A DNA stretch of 64,000 nt from Sulfurospirillum diekertiae (GCF_011769985.2 NZ_CP039734.2:744001-808000), one strand, 5' to 3'; counted from the stretch's first letter, positions 17,178 to 27,073 are shown. A program made the numbers and translations. Notes: generated by a model not told the origin, from the letters alone.

Positions 17178-19111
17178 CCAATCGAAGCGCCGCTTTGGCG
17201 AGGACGTTCTGGGCGAACAAGGCATAGACCTTCTTTATCTTTCGCCGCTAAAAGCATCCCTTGACTAAGGAGCCCTTTGATGGTGGCAGGTTTGAGGTTG
17301 GCAACCACACAGACTTGCGTGCCCACCAGCTCTTCAGGGGTATAATATTCACGAATACCCGCAACAATTTGTCTAGGCTCACTCTCACCTAAATCAACTT
17401 TGAGTTTTAAAAGACGATCACTTCCTTCTAAAATACTCGCTTCTAAAATCGTTCCCACTTTTAAAGCCGTTTCGAAAAATTGATCAATCGTAATGATGGA
17501 TTCTGCTTTATGCTCTTTTTTAGTGCTTTTTGAAGGTTGCGCTTCTACTACTGCTACGGGAGCGGTAGGTTGTGCCATCAACTCCTCTTCAATGCGAGGG
17601 AAGAGGGGTGGTACTTTTTCGATGGTAAATTCATCTAAGAAGTCTTTGCGAACAACCAGTTTGTCAAAGTTCGCCGTATTAATCTCAAAGCCCATTGCTT
17701 TGGCAATCGTCGCTGTTGTTTTTGGCATAACAGGGTGGAGTAGGACGGTGACTCGTGCCAAAATATTGGAGACGAGTGCCACAAGTGCTAAGGCTTGTTC
17801 GGTCTTCCCCTCTTTCATTTTCACCCATGGCTCATGCACGGTAATGGCTTGGTTAGCAATACTAAGCGCTTTCCAAAGCTCTTCAAGGTAACGGTTCGTT
17901 TGAAGTTCTAAAAGGTTACTTTCCACGTTTTTCAAAATTTCATCGACGGCGTTTAGTTCACTCTCATGAAAGGTACTGATATCTTTGGAGTTAACCACAC
18001 CATTGCTGTATTTGCCACTCATTCCGATGATGCGGTTGAGCAGGTTCCCCAGTTCATTTCCAAGATCAGAGTTGATACGATCCATCAAGGCTTTTTGGCT
18101 GAAGTCGCCATCTTGTCCAAACGGTACTTCACGCAGCATAAAGTATCTAAAATTCTCCAAACCATAGGCATCAGCGACCTCTTTGGGATTAACGACATTG
18201 CCTTTACTTTTACTCATCTTCTCGCCATTGCGTGTCCACCAACCGTGTGCCGCAACGTGTTTTGGCAAAGCCAACCCAAGGCTCATCAAAAACGCTGGCC
18301 AGTAAATAGCATGGAAACGAAGAATATCTTTTCCAACTAAATGAATGGTCGCAGGCCAAAATGCCATATTTTTTTCATCAGTACCATATCCAAGAGCAGT
18401 TGCATAGTTTAAAAGCGCGTCCAACCAAACGTACATGACGTGTTTGTCATCGTTCATAGAAGCAGGGAGTTTCACACCCCAATCAAAGCTAGTGCGTGTA
18501 ATGGAAAGATCACGAAGTCCTTGTTTGACAAAGCTGATCACTTCGTTTTTCTTACCTTTGGGAAGGACACATTTTTCATCGCTGTTGTACCATTTAATGA
18601 GGTCTTCTTGGTATTTGGAAAGTTTAAAGAAGTAACTCTCCTCTTTCACTAAGCGTGTAAGTTTGCCACAATCTGGGCATTTATCTTCATCGACCAGTTG
18701 TGTGTCGGTAAAAAAGGTTTCACAACTGACACAATAATGTCCTTCGTATTCACCTTTGTAAATGTCGCCTTTGTCAAACATGACTTGAAATGCTTTTTGC
18801 ACACCCGCTTTATGATCGGCATCGGTGGTACGGATAAATTTATCATAACTGATCTCAAACTCATCCCAAAGGGCACGAAATTTGCCACTGATCTCATCAG
18901 CATATGCTTGAGGTGTTTTATTGCGTAATTTAGCAGCTTCTTCGATTTTTTGACCATGTTCATCGGTTCCGGTTAAGAAAAATGTCTCATACCCTTTAAG
19001 GCGGTAATAGCGTGCCATCGTATCGGCAATAATCGTTGTATACGCATGTCCGATATGCGGAACATCGTTAACATAGTAGATGGGAGTGGTAATGTAAGCT
19101 TTTTGGGACAT
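17174..19111 (-). CDS. metG: Methionyl-tRNA synthetase
   Basis: Class I synthetase for tRNA(Met). HIGH is at 19-22 in VPHIGHAYTT, a zinc knuckle follows (CVSCETFF then CPDCG), and KMSKS is in GEKMSKSKGN. The C-terminal EMAP/Trbp-like tRNA-binding domain (about 540-645) has LKVGTILEASILEGSDRLL. 645 residues. Its stop overlaps the start of the Mur-like gene by four bases. The order metG-small gene-fbp-mobB matches C. jejuni. Confidence 0.97.
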   Translation of the reverse strand: MSQKAYITTPIYYVNDVPHIGHAYTTIIADTMARYYRLKGYETFFLTGTDEHGQKIEEAAKLRNKTPQAYADEISGKFRALWDEFEISYDKFIRTTDADHKAGVQKAFQVMFDKGDIYKGEYEGHYCVSCETFFTDTQLVDEDKCPDCGKLTRLVKEESYFFKLSKYQEDLIKWYNSDEKCVLPKGKKNEVISFVKQGLRDLSITRTSFDWGVKLPASMNDDKHVMYVWLDALLNYATALGYGTDEKNMAFWPATIHLVGKDILRFHAIYWPAFLMSLGLALPKHVAAHGWWTRNGEKMSKSKGNVVNPKEVADAYGLENFRYFMLREVPFGQDGDFSQKALMDRINSDLGNELGNLLNRIIGMSGKYSNGVVNSKDISTFHESELNAVDEILKNVESNLLELQTNRYLEELWKALSIANQAITVHEPWVKMKEGKTEQALALVALVSNILARVTVLLHPVMPKTTATIAKAMGFEINTANFDKLVVRKDFLDEFTIEKVPPLFPRIEEELMAQPTAPVAVVEAQPSKSTKKEHKAESIITIDQFFETALKVGTILEASILEGSDRLLKLKVDLGESEPRQIVAGIREYYTPEELVGTQVCVVANLKPATIKGLLSQGMLLAAKDKEGLCLVRPERPRQSGASIG

Positions 19112-19145
19112 CGTTTTTCCTAATTAAAATTGATTCATTGTATTG

Positions 19146-19343
19146 TTAAAACTCAAAGCCGCCACCTTGTCCTTTAGCCATACTCTCGTAAACGGCTTTC
19201 ACATAGGTTTTGCGGGTTTCACATTCAAACATTTTTTCACAGTCACTACAGGTCACAAGATTTTTGTCTTGTTGACACACTTGCAAGAGTGCTTTTTTTT
19301 CTTGCAAATCTTGTTCGTAAATGTCACTCGTTTCACTACTCAT
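19146..19343 (-). CDS. Small conserved Cys-containing protein, 65 residues
   Basis: Short soluble protein with a charged N-terminal helix and a C-terminal block [20 protein letters not shown] followed by [15 protein letters not shown]. The C-x2-C-x5-C pattern suggests a metal site. A gene of this size lies between metG and fbp in C. jejuni (Cj0839c), so it appears conserved in place; no function is known to me. I chose ATG 19343, overlapping the fbp stop by eight bases, over an upstream start. Confidence 0.75.
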   Translation of the reverse strand: MSSETSDIYEQDLQEKKALLQVCQQDKNLVTCSDCEKMFECETRKTYVKAVYESMAKGQGGGFEF

Positions 19344-20172
19344 AGCACTTCCGAACACGTTCTATCTCTGCATGCGAGCCAAAGAAGCATGGTGTGGTGT
19401 CATGAGGATGTGATGGTGCCAGCTCTAAAATTCTACGTTTTCCATTGATCGCCGCACCACCCGCTTTTTCATAGACAAACGCAAAAGGGAAGACTTCAAA
19501 AATCATGCGTAGTTTGCCTTTGGGTACGTCACTCGTTGCAGGGTAAGAGAAGAGTCCGCCACCTTTGAGAAGAATCTGATGCAAATCGGGTACCATGCCG
19601 CCAGAGTAACGTAAACGGTAGCCATCTGCAAAAATGGCATCAATCATTGCTTTGTGTTTTGGCTCCCACCCCATTTGGGTTGCTCCAGGTGCGTTGAGTT
19701 TACCTTTTTCTTTGAGCTTAATTTCTTTAATGAAAACGAATTCCCCCGCTTTATTTAAACGGTACATCTTGACATCTTCTTGCGCGATCACGAGCTCAAC
19801 ACGTGGTCCATAAACAACATACACCGCTGCTTTAAGGTGTTTCCCCTCATAGCCACCTTCGTAGATGCCAAAGATGGAACCAACACTCAGATTAACATCG
19901 ACAAGGCTAGAACCATCCAATGGGTCATATCCCACACCGTAAATCCCGTTTACATGTAAAGGGGTTTTACCTTCTTTCTCTTCACTGACAATCTCTTTAA
20001 TCGAGGCAACTTTTGCAAACTCTTCTTCGATGATAAGATCGCTTTTAATGTCTAATTTAAGCTGTGTGTCGCCTGTGGAGTTAATATTCTCAGAATATCC
20101 TGTGTCATCAAACTCAATGGCCTCTCTGATGCGCTTTGCTGAGCGCTTGATTGCTTCATAAATTTCTTGCAT
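19336..20172 (-). CDS. fbp: Fructose-1,6-bisphosphatase class I
   Basis: Gluconeogenic phosphatase releasing fructose 6-phosphate. The metal and substrate site [18 protein letters not shown] is intact, as are [10 protein letters not shown] and [14 protein letters not shown]. The chosen ATG (20172) gives 278 residues, beginning [10 protein letters not shown], close to the Campylobacter protein; a longer reading into mobB lacks support. The iterated palindrome (19949-19960) is inside. mobB ends one base upstream. Confidence 0.95.
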   Translation of the reverse strand: MQEIYEAIKRSAKRIREAIEFDDTGYSENINSTGDTQLKLDIKSDLIIEEEFAKVASIKEIVSEEKEGKTPLHVNGIYGVGYDPLDGSSLVDVNLSVGSIFGIYEGGYEGKHLKAAVYVVYGPRVELVIAQEDVKMYRLNKAGEFVFIKEIKLKEKGKLNAPGATQMGWEPKHKAMIDAIFADGYRLRYSGGMVPDLHQILLKGGGLFSYPATSDVPKGKLRMIFEVFPFAFVYEKAGGAAINGKRRILELAPSHPHDTTPCFFGSHAEIERVRKCYE

Positions 20173-20173
20173 A

Positions 20174-20671
20174 TTATTTGACCTTTTTGGCATTTTTTTG
20201 TATCCAAGCAACGACTTGCTCGGGGTTATTTAAATCTAAAATCGCAATATGTGAGGGGATCGCGTAGTCACTTAATGTCACACTCTCATCAACGGCAATG
20301 GCATCGGAACAGTCAAAATAGTCTACATTCAGTTTGTTACGAAAAATAGCAATGCGAGGGAGTGGGAGGGTCTTGAGGCCTTCAACCAATAAAAAATCAA
20401 AATCGCCAAGCAAGGAGATAATCTCATCTAAACTTTTAGGGTGTTTTGAAAAGAGTGTGGTACGCGTGGGAGAGGTGACGACGACTTCAGCTCCTGTTTG
20501 GGCAAATTTCCAACTATCTTTACCCTCAACATCAAAAATAGCTTTATCACTTGGGTCATTTTTAATGATAGCTAGAGTATATTCAGATTTTAGAATATTG
20601 GCGACTTTGAGGATCAGCGTTGTCTTTCCGCTATCCGATGGTCCTGTAAAAGCAACGGCTAAGGATTTCAT
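20174..20671 (-). CDS. mobB: Molybdopterin-guanine dinucleotide biosynthesis adaptor MobB
   Basis: GTP-binding accessory protein for making the bis-MGD form of the molybdenum cofactor, which NapA in this window needs. Walker A is GPSDSGKTT (10-18) and Walker B-like [16 protein letters not shown] is near 90. 165 residues, the family size. First gene of the mobB-fbp-metG run, with a divergent lipoprotein gene 100 bases away. Confidence 0.92.
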   Translation of the reverse strand: MKSLAVAFTGPSDSGKTTLILKVANILKSEYTLAIIKNDPSDKAIFDVEGKDSWKFAQTGAEVVVTSPTRTTLFSKHPKSLDEIISLLGDFDFLLVEGLKTLPLPRIAIFRNKLNVDYFDCSDAIAVDESVTLSDYAIPSHIAILDLNNPEQVVAWIQKNAKKVK

Positions 20672-20771
20672 TTTTTCCTGCTTTTTATGTTATTATCATA
20701 GTAATAATAGCAAAAAAAGATTTAGCTTTTGATGAGATGCGAAGAATAAGAGCTGAAGATGGAGAGCAATA

Positions 20772-21248
20772 ATGCGATATGGTTTGATGGTTTTGGTTGT
20801 TTTAATACTGCAAGGATGTGCTACAAAGTTAGCCGATGATCAACATGAAAAATTGATGGATTATGGGATGTTCAACTCTAAAAAAATTGAGATCAAAAAT
20901 TCTGAAACATCGAAGACGTATGTGACGATTACCTATTTAAACCCGATCAGCCATGAATTAATTACACAAGAGAGTGAAAAATTTATTGTCGGTACGTATA
21001 TGGCGACGGGGGATGGCTCTTTTGAAAAAGTGACACTTGGTGGTTTTAAAGTCAATGGCTCAGATGAAAATCTCACCGTGACACCTCTTCCCCAAGAAGC
21101 GCCGCTCCTCAAGCTTGTTTCAAGTACAAATGCTTGGACCAACTATGTGCTAGTCCAAGCGCCTAAAACAGAACAGATTAAAATGGAATTTAGTTTCGAA
21201 AACGATCAGTCAAAGAGGGTGACAACAAATTTTCAAAAAGATTACTAA
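20772..21248 (+). CDS. Lipoprotein of unknown function
   Basis: 158 residues with a type II signal peptide and lipobox ILQGC (Cys16). The mature part looks beta-rich, with no catalytic motif. C. jejuni has a lipoprotein gene (Cj0842) in the same place between mobB and slt. Its last 59 bases overlap the 3' end of the convergent slt gene, a long antisense overlap for bacteria. Confidence 0.8.
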   Translation: MRYGLMVLVVLILQGCATKLADDQHEKLMDYGMFNSKKIEIKNSETSKTYVTITYLNPISHELITQESEKFIVGTYMATGDGSFEKVTLGGFKVNGSDENLTVTPLPQEAPLLKLVSSTNAWTNYVLVQAPKTEQIKMEFSFENDQSKRVTTNFQKDY

Positions 21249-22833
21249 TAGAGACGTCGTCACCTAAAAGGTGGCGATAGACCACATAATTTGCAAGCAC
21301 CTTTTTACCGTACTCGCGACTCTCTTCGTTAGTCATCGTCTCCATGCTCCAAAATGGTTCATATTCCCCTTGAGAAAACGCTCCACCTTGCAGATGTTTT
21401 TTGGTAAATCCCATGCCACCATTGTAGGCATAAGCCACAAAAAGAGGATGGTACAAGCTTTTTTCTAAGAAATTGAGGTGAATATTTCCAAAAAGATACG
21501 CAATACGAGGGTCGAACATATTGGAGATGGAAAACTCTTCAAGTTTCTCTTTTTTAGCAATATCTCGTGCCACAAACGGCATAAACTGCATCATGCCTAG
21601 AGCATACGAAGTCGAGACAACAGAGGGAATAAAACGACTCTCTTGACGCGCGATAGCAAGCATCAACGCTTGGCGGTGTATTGAGTAAGTGCTCAGCTCT
21701 TCAGGATAAGGAATAGGGTAATAGCTTTTTGTATAGTGCGTGACACGTTCCATCAAATAGCTGTAATGCGGTAAGGTATTGGCATATTTAAAGCTTTGCG
21801 CTAAGGCTTCAACTTCTTCAGCACTCATTTTATAGACTCTGTTCATAACACGTGGCCATGCAAAAGGATCACTGATATTAAATGTCGGGTGCGTTCCTTC
21901 GAGTACAGGCGATACAATGTTCTGCACAGGACGATCCAATTTTTCATAGGCGTAAAGAGCATACATATTAATGTCACTATCGTGTATGATACGCTCTAAA
22001 AAGTGGCTATCTTTGGTCACTAAATATTGCCAAAAGAGGGCTTTGTCTTTTTCTTCACCTCTTGTAGCCCGTTCATTTGAAAGTTCAAAAAAGTGGAGAG
22101 CTTGCTCTTTTTCTTGGTATTTAAGGGCATTAAGACCCAGATAAAAAAGTGATTTAGCGTTTACATGTAAAGATGGATTTACATGTAAAAGTGATTTTTG
22201 GACAGTGTCAAGTTTATCGTTTTGGACGGTGCTATACACGAATTGGTTAAATTTTGGCGAGTTCGAAAGCCTATCTATCTGAGCTTGGGGAATGAGCTGT
22301 TGGTTAAAAATAGCCATCTTGTACGATGAAATACTTCCATTGAAAAGGCTTAAAAATGTGTTTTCACCACTGTTCAGTGCTGCTTCATAAACATCATCAC
22401 TTTCCATCAATGTAATGAGATTAACAAGCTCATTATTGTGTTTTAGGCGAGGTTTAATAAGTTTCAGTTGGCTTTTAGGAAGTGAAGTGATTTTAGCAGT
22501 GTTGATGCCGATATTAAGGCATTCATCATCTTCTTTCATTAATGAATTAATGTCAAGATCAATACATTTTGAAATTTTTTTGTATTCTAGATTATCCATT
22601 TTTTTAGCGAAAAGGTGGAAAAAACGGATGTTCATCGTGTGGACCATCCCAAAGAGCGCTTTGGCTTCTTTGGGAGTTGTCTCATCACGTTGAAGGTATT
22701 CGTAAATATAAAAATCTTTGGCAAGGCTTCGTGGTTTATCAGCAAAAAAACTAAAATTCACAGCTTCTTCAGCAAAAAGATCGACACAGACGCAAAGGCA
22801 GAGGAAAAGTCCAATCAGTAATTTATAAAACAT
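21190..22833 (-). CDS. slt: Soluble lytic murein transglycosylase (Slt)
   Basis: Periplasmic transglycosylase. Signal peptide 1-22, a long helical superhelix region (about 25-390), then the C-terminal SLT domain with LAIARQESRFIPSVVS (catalytic Glu), YALGMMQFMPFVA and VAYAYNGG. 547 residues from ATG 22833, which overlaps the yggT stop by 11 bases. Two copies of the iterated palindrome lie 18 bases apart (22160-22171 and 22178-22189), both encoding LHVN. Confidence 0.92.
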   Translation of the reverse strand: MFYKLLIGLFLCLCVCVDLFAEEAVNFSFFADKPRSLAKDFYIYEYLQRDETTPKEAKALFGMVHTMNIRFFHLFAKKMDNLEYKKISKCIDLDINSLMKEDDECLNIGINTAKITSLPKSQLKLIKPRLKHNNELVNLITLMESDDVYEAALNSGENTFLSLFNGSISSYKMAIFNQQLIPQAQIDRLSNSPKFNQFVYSTVQNDKLDTVQKSLLHVNPSLHVNAKSLFYLGLNALKYQEKEQALHFFELSNERATRGEEKDKALFWQYLVTKDSHFLERIIHDSDINMYALYAYEKLDRPVQNIVSPVLEGTHPTFNISDPFAWPRVMNRVYKMSAEEVEALAQSFKYANTLPHYSYLMERVTHYTKSYYPIPYPEELSTYSIHRQALMLAIARQESRFIPSVVSTSYALGMMQFMPFVARDIAKKEKLEEFSISNMFDPRIAYLFGNIHLNFLEKSLYHPLFVAYAYNGGMGFTKKHLQGGAFSQGEYEPFWSMETMTNEESREYGKKVLANYVVYRHLLGDDVSISNLFENLLSPSLTDRFRN

Positions 22834-23119
22834 TGGCAAGTGCGAACAAAAGTTTAACTGCGAACAGGTCTATAAATTGAAGTGCTAAAATCACAATGAG
22901 AGGCGCAAGGTCGATACCACCAATTAACGTTGGAACCAGTTTACGAATAAACGCATACACTGGATTTGTGAGCCGAAAAAGGATCTGCACAATCGGATTG
23001 TACGGATCAGGGCGTACAAAGGTAATGAGTGCTGCAATAATCACCACCCATATGTAGATATTAATCAAGGTATGCAAAATAGTGGCAAAAGCTTCAATAA
23101 GTGTTGCTAAAACGATCAT
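22823..23119 (-). CDS. YggT-family membrane protein
   Basis: 98 residues with two to three hydrophobic segments and the family pattern VRPDPYNPIVQILFRLTNPV. Role uncertain; relatives have been linked to cell-division or osmotic phenotypes. Overlaps gltX (four bases) and slt (11 bases), so it belongs to the glnS-gltX-yggT-slt run. Confidence 0.9.
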   Translation of the reverse strand: MIVLATLIEAFATILHTLINIYIWVVIIAALITFVRPDPYNPIVQILFRLTNPVYAFIRKLVPTLIGGIDLAPLIVILALQFIDLFAVKLLFALANVL

Positions 23120-24414
23120 CTAACAATCTCCTTCAGATAGGTTTTAATCAGTGGATACAATAAGACAAGCTCAGGGCTATTATCTGCGCCACTCAGCCAA
23201 AAACGAAGCGGTTTAAAGAAAGGTTCTCCTTTGATGCCGCTTTTTTCGATGAGATATGTTTGAAATTCATCAAATTTCTCAAAATAAGGTGCTTGTAAAA
23301 TCAACTCTTGTAAAAGTTTACTCTCTTTTTCAAACGCTGCATGAAACGATTTTTTGGCAAAAATAGCATCAACTTTTTGCTTGATTGCACGCGTGGTACT
23401 TACCTCTTCGGTGAAAAGTTTTGCCAGCTTTCCAATGTTGTCACAAGCATAACCGATACGTTTAGAAAGCTCCATATCGGGGATACGTTTGATGTGCTCA
23501 CGGTTAATCAAACGAAGTTTTTCAATGTCAAAACGCGCAGGAGCTTTGGAAATTACCTTGAAGTCAAACCATGTTATCGCTTCTTGAACAGTAAAAATTT
23601 CACACGGAGTAGGGTGACTCAAAAGAATCAGATAGTTTAAAATCGCTTCTGGCATAAAACCTTGATCTAAAAGCCATTTCACGTTTGATGTATCATCAGA
23701 GGGACTCATTTTTTGACCCTCATCGTTAAGGATGCTTGGCACGTGAGCGTATTGAATTTCTTGGTCGTACCCCAAACTTTTACGTATGAACTCTTGTCGT
23801 GGCGTATCAAAGAGATGATCTTCGCTTCGGATGATGTACGAGATACCTTGAAGCATATCATCGCATGCACAGGCAAAGTTATAGGTCGGATATTTATCCG
23901 CTTGCATAATCACAAAAGCGTCAACCGCATCAGGTTCAAGGCTAATCTCTCCTTGAATTGTATCGGTAAACGAAATAGTCGCTTCTGGTTTTTTCATACG
24001 GATAACAAACGGCTTTGGATTGTTTAAAATCTCTTCGCTGCTTAAGTGCTCACACGTTCCATCGTAACAGTACGTTTTGCCCTCTGATTTGGCTTTCTCT
24101 CGTTTTATCTCAAGTTCTTTTTCATTGCAAAAACAGATAAACGCTTTTTTTGTGTCTAAAAGCGTGGAGGCAAATTGAAGGTGGTATTTAAAATTTTGAC
24201 TTTGGTAATACAGTTGCGTGTAAGAAATACCAAAAAGATTCAGCATATCAAGGATGTCTTGGTCTTTGCCTTCGATGTTCTGCTTTTTGTCCCTATCTTC
24301 AATGCGTACCACCATAGAGTCCTTGGTTTGAATAGCATACATGTAATTAAACAGTGCGATTCGTAAGGATTCTATATTTAAATCTGCGCTAGGAGTGGGT
24401 GCAAATCTAACCAT
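23116..24414 (-). CDS. gltX: Glutamyl-tRNA synthetase paralogue (GltX2-like) with degenerate HIGH and KMSKS
   Basis: Class I GluRS-like protein, 432 residues. The fold is recognisable from VRFAPTPSADLNIESLR, YYQSQNF, the zinc-type CFCNE and CYDGTC pair, SEDHLFDTPRQEFI and the C-terminal anticodon-binding region. The catalytic signatures are damaged: the usual LHIG reads LNIE (residues 12-15), and the usual KLSKR/KMSKS reads KMSPS, losing the catalytic second lysine. In Campylobacterota the second GluRS normally charges tRNA(Gln) with glutamate for amidation. Here a GlnRS gene is directly upstream and overlaps by eight bases, so this paralogue may be redundant, inactive or repurposed. Whether the lesion is general in the genus cannot be seen from one genome. 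Confidence 0.85.
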   Translation of the reverse strand: MVRFAPTPSADLNIESLRIALFNYMYAIQTKDSMVVRIEDRDKKQNIEGKDQDILDMLNLFGISYTQLYYQSQNFKYHLQFASTLLDTKKAFICFCNEKELEIKREKAKSEGKTYCYDGTCEHLSSEEILNNPKPFVIRMKKPEATISFTDTIQGEISLEPDAVDAFVIMQADKYPTYNFACACDDMLQGISYIIRSEDHLFDTPRQEFIRKSLGYDQEIQYAHVPSILNDEGQKMSPSDDTSNVKWLLDQGFMPEAILNYLILLSHPTPCEIFTVQEAITWFDFKVISKAPARFDIEKLRLINREHIKRIPDMELSKRIGYACDNIGKLAKLFTEEVSTTRAIKQKVDAIFAKKSFHAAFEKESKLLQELILQAPYFEKFDEFQTYLIEKSGIKGEPFFKPLRFWLSGADNSPELVLLYPLIKTYLKEIVR

Positions 24415-26659
24415 TTTTTAATTTCTCTGCTACCAGTTCATTCACGACGGTTGGGTTCGCTTTGCCACCGCTTTTTTTGATGACTTGTCCTACAAAAAAG
24501 CCAAAAAGATTGGTATTGCCTGCTTTATATTTTGCGACACTCTCAGAGTTTTTGGCGATGATTTCTTCAATCATAGGCTTTAATTTTGCAGGATCACTGA
24601 TCTGTGTGAGCCCTTTGGCTTCAACAATGGCTTTTGGATGATCCCCCGATTTTGCCATCTCTTCAAAGACTTGTTTTGCAATTTTAGTGGAAATTGTTCC
24701 TTCATCGATCATGGTGACAAGCTCGGCGATCTCTTTGGCGCCAAAGTTTAATGCACTAGCACTTTTGAGTTCTCTTGCCACTTCATTGGCGACACTATTC
24801 GCAAGGCTTATAGGACTATGGATGTAAGAGAGCGCCTCTTCATAAAAAGCAGAGAGTTGTGTATCGCGCGCTAAAATATTGGCGATTTCATTGTTGAGTC
24901 CAAGTACCATTGTGTACTTCTCAAAGAGTGCCTGTTCTGCTTCGCTCATAGGCGCTACTTCACCTTCTACGATAGGGAGCTTTTTAGTCTCAGGTTTAGG
25001 AGCAGATTCGGTTGCTTCAACCTTTTTAGCCCATGAGTCTTTAAGCCCTACAATTTTGTTAAAGACAGGCTTTGCATCGGTGTAATCAACGGGGTCTGCG
25101 TAAAAATACCCTTGTCTTTCAAACTGAAATCTAACATCAGGTTTTTCGGTAATCACGGCAGGTTCAACAAACGCATTTGTGATTACATGTAAAGAATCAG
25201 GATTGAGATCTTCTAAGCCATCAGGGGCATCACTCGAATACAACCGCTCATAAAGCCTGACTTCGACTTTTTTGGCATGCTTTGCACTGACCCAGTGAAT
25301 AGCACTTTTTGTTTTAATTCCACTGGTGTCTTCACCACTTTTGGAGTTGGGATGATACTCCGCTTTGAGCTCTACGATGTTGCCATGAGAATCTTTGATA
25401 ATCTCTTTACATGTAAGAATATATGCATGTTTCAAACGCACGGATTGCTCCGGTGTGAGACGGTAATAGCCAGCTGGAGGATTCTCCATAAAATCATCTC
25501 TCTCAATGTAAATTTCCCGTGAGAAAGGCAGTTTACGTGAACCCTCTTTGGGGACATCATGCGGGTAGTAAGAAGCATCAATCTCTTCAACGCCGTCATA
25601 ATTTTCGATGGTCACTTTAAGCGGATCAAGCACACACATCACACGCGGTACTTTTTGATTGAGATCGTCTCTGATGCAAAATTCAAGTTGCGCTACATCG
25701 ACCATGGAGTTTGCTTTGGCAATACCAATTTGATCGCAGAAATTCAAGATGGATTCAGGGGTGTAGCCTCTTCGTTTGTAGCCTGCAATGGTCGGAAGGC
25801 GAGGGTCATCCCAGCCATTGACATAACTACCATTAACGAGTTCTAAGAGTTTTCGTTTGCTCATCACCGTATAGTTGATGCCCAGACGTGCAAACTCATA
25901 TTGGTAAGGGCGAGGGAGTTTTAATTCGAGTTCATCTAAAACCCAGTCATAAATCTCACGGTTGTTTTCAAACTCTAACGTACAGATAGAGTGCGTCACA
26001 CCTTCGATGTAGTCGGACAAGCAGTGCGCAAAGTCGTACATCGGGTAGATGCACCACTCATCACCCGTTCTAAAATGATGTGCATGGCGAATGCGGTATA
26101 AAAGAGGGTCGCGCATTTTCATATTGGCAGCACTCATGTCAATTTTGGCACGTAAAACGTGTTCGCCATCTTTAAACTCACCTTTTCTCATGCGTTCTAA
26201 CAGGTCAAGATTTTCTTCAATGCTACGCTGCGCAAATTTACTTCTACGACCTGCTTCTTTGATCGTACCGCGGTATTCACGGATTTCTTCTTCATTGAGG
26301 CTGTCCACATAGGCTTTACCCATTTTGACCAGTTGTACGGCATAGTCGTAAATTTTAGGAAAATAATCAGAGGCAAAGCGCACGTGATTCGCCCATTCAA
26401 ACCCAAGCCATGTCACAGCATCTTTTAGCGCTTCAACATATTTCATATCTTCGGTTGTGGGGTTTGTGTCATCCATTCTGAGATTACAATGCCCTTTATA
26501 ATCACGCGCAATGCCAAAATTGATACAGATAGACTTAGCATGACCAATGTGCGGGAATCCATTAGGTTCTGGAGGAAACCTGGTGATAATTTCATGATAC
26601 TTTCCAGACTGTAAGTCCTCTTCCACAATGGTACGTAAAAAATCTTTGCTCTCACTCAT
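24407..26659 (-). CDS. glnS: Glutaminyl-tRNA synthetase with C-terminal GatB/YqeY domain
   Basis: Class I GlnRS that charges tRNA(Gln) directly. HIGH is in FPHIGHAKS (about 35-43), the KMSKS equivalent is VMSKRKLLELV, and the two-barrel anticodon domain ends near 555. A Pro/Lys-rich linker (about 555-580) joins a 150-residue tail with KIAKQVFEEMAKSG, GLTQISD and FFVGQVIKKSGGKANP, clearly the GatB/YqeY helical domain. The same fusion is known from Deinococcus GlnRS, where the tail helps tRNA(Gln) binding. GlnRS is unusual in Campylobacterota, which mostly use GatCAB, so transfer is likely. 750 residues, first gene of its operon. Confidence 0.95.
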   Translation of the reverse strand: MSESKDFLRTIVEEDLQSGKYHEIITRFPPEPNGFPHIGHAKSICINFGIARDYKGHCNLRMDDTNPTTEDMKYVEALKDAVTWLGFEWANHVRFASDYFPKIYDYAVQLVKMGKAYVDSLNEEEIREYRGTIKEAGRRSKFAQRSIEENLDLLERMRKGEFKDGEHVLRAKIDMSAANMKMRDPLLYRIRHAHHFRTGDEWCIYPMYDFAHCLSDYIEGVTHSICTLEFENNREIYDWVLDELELKLPRPYQYEFARLGINYTVMSKRKLLELVNGSYVNGWDDPRLPTIAGYKRRGYTPESILNFCDQIGIAKANSMVDVAQLEFCIRDDLNQKVPRVMCVLDPLKVTIENYDGVEEIDASYYPHDVPKEGSRKLPFSREIYIERDDFMENPPAGYYRLTPEQSVRLKHAYILTCKEIIKDSHGNIVELKAEYHPNSKSGEDTSGIKTKSAIHWVSAKHAKKVEVRLYERLYSSDAPDGLEDLNPDSLHVITNAFVEPAVITEKPDVRFQFERQGYFYADPVDYTDAKPVFNKIVGLKDSWAKKVEATESAPKPETKKLPIVEGEVAPMSEAEQALFEKYTMVLGLNNEIANILARDTQLSAFYEEALSYIHSPISLANSVANEVARELKSASALNFGAKEIAELVTMIDEGTISTKIAKQVFEEMAKSGDHPKAIVEAKGLTQISDPAKLKPMIEEIIAKNSESVAKYKAGNTNLFGFFVGQVIKKSGGKANPTVVNELVAEKLKNG

Positions 26660-27073
26660 GTTCTTAAAACCTTTTGTTTTATTCCTCTTATAAACATGTA
26701 TTTTATCATGCTCTTTATTAATTAATAGGATTTATGGGTATTGACAATTTTATCTTATGTGCGATAAGGAGTGTATTAAAGAATCCAATTTTAAGTTGAG
26801 ATCGCAAGATTAAACCTGTTGGTGAGATGCTTTAATACCCCTCAATGATAGCAATCACTACGAAAATTTAAATTTTATGAGCATGTTGCACTTATTCCAT
26901 TAATGACACAAAAAAGCTTGAGATCAATGTACCGTATAATCTTTAGTGTTTGAATTTTTGGAAGTAAATTTCACTATTTATACAATCCTTACATGTAAAA
27001 TATTTTGAAATTATTAAAGAGGAATGTCTTTGAATTTGGTGATTAAAAAAGAGAATAGTGAGACTACATTCAT
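26660..27073. other. Gene-poor AT-rich spacer
   Basis: About 410 bases upstream of glnS with no convincing gene. It holds the presumed - strand promoter of glnS, one iterated palindrome (26988-26999) and two very short open frames on the + strand that I do not accept. Nothing else is recognisable. Confidence 0.6.

Noticed and set aside
18649-18963. Long open frames inside metG in other frames and on the other strand
   Set aside because: They shadow a clear MetRS sequence with its HIGH, zinc and KMSKS motifs; no independent start signals.
26734-26799. 21-codon open frame with an AGGA upstream in the glnS spacer
   Set aside because: Too short, no recognisable peptide character, and the surrounding DNA is scarred. 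Kept only as spacer.
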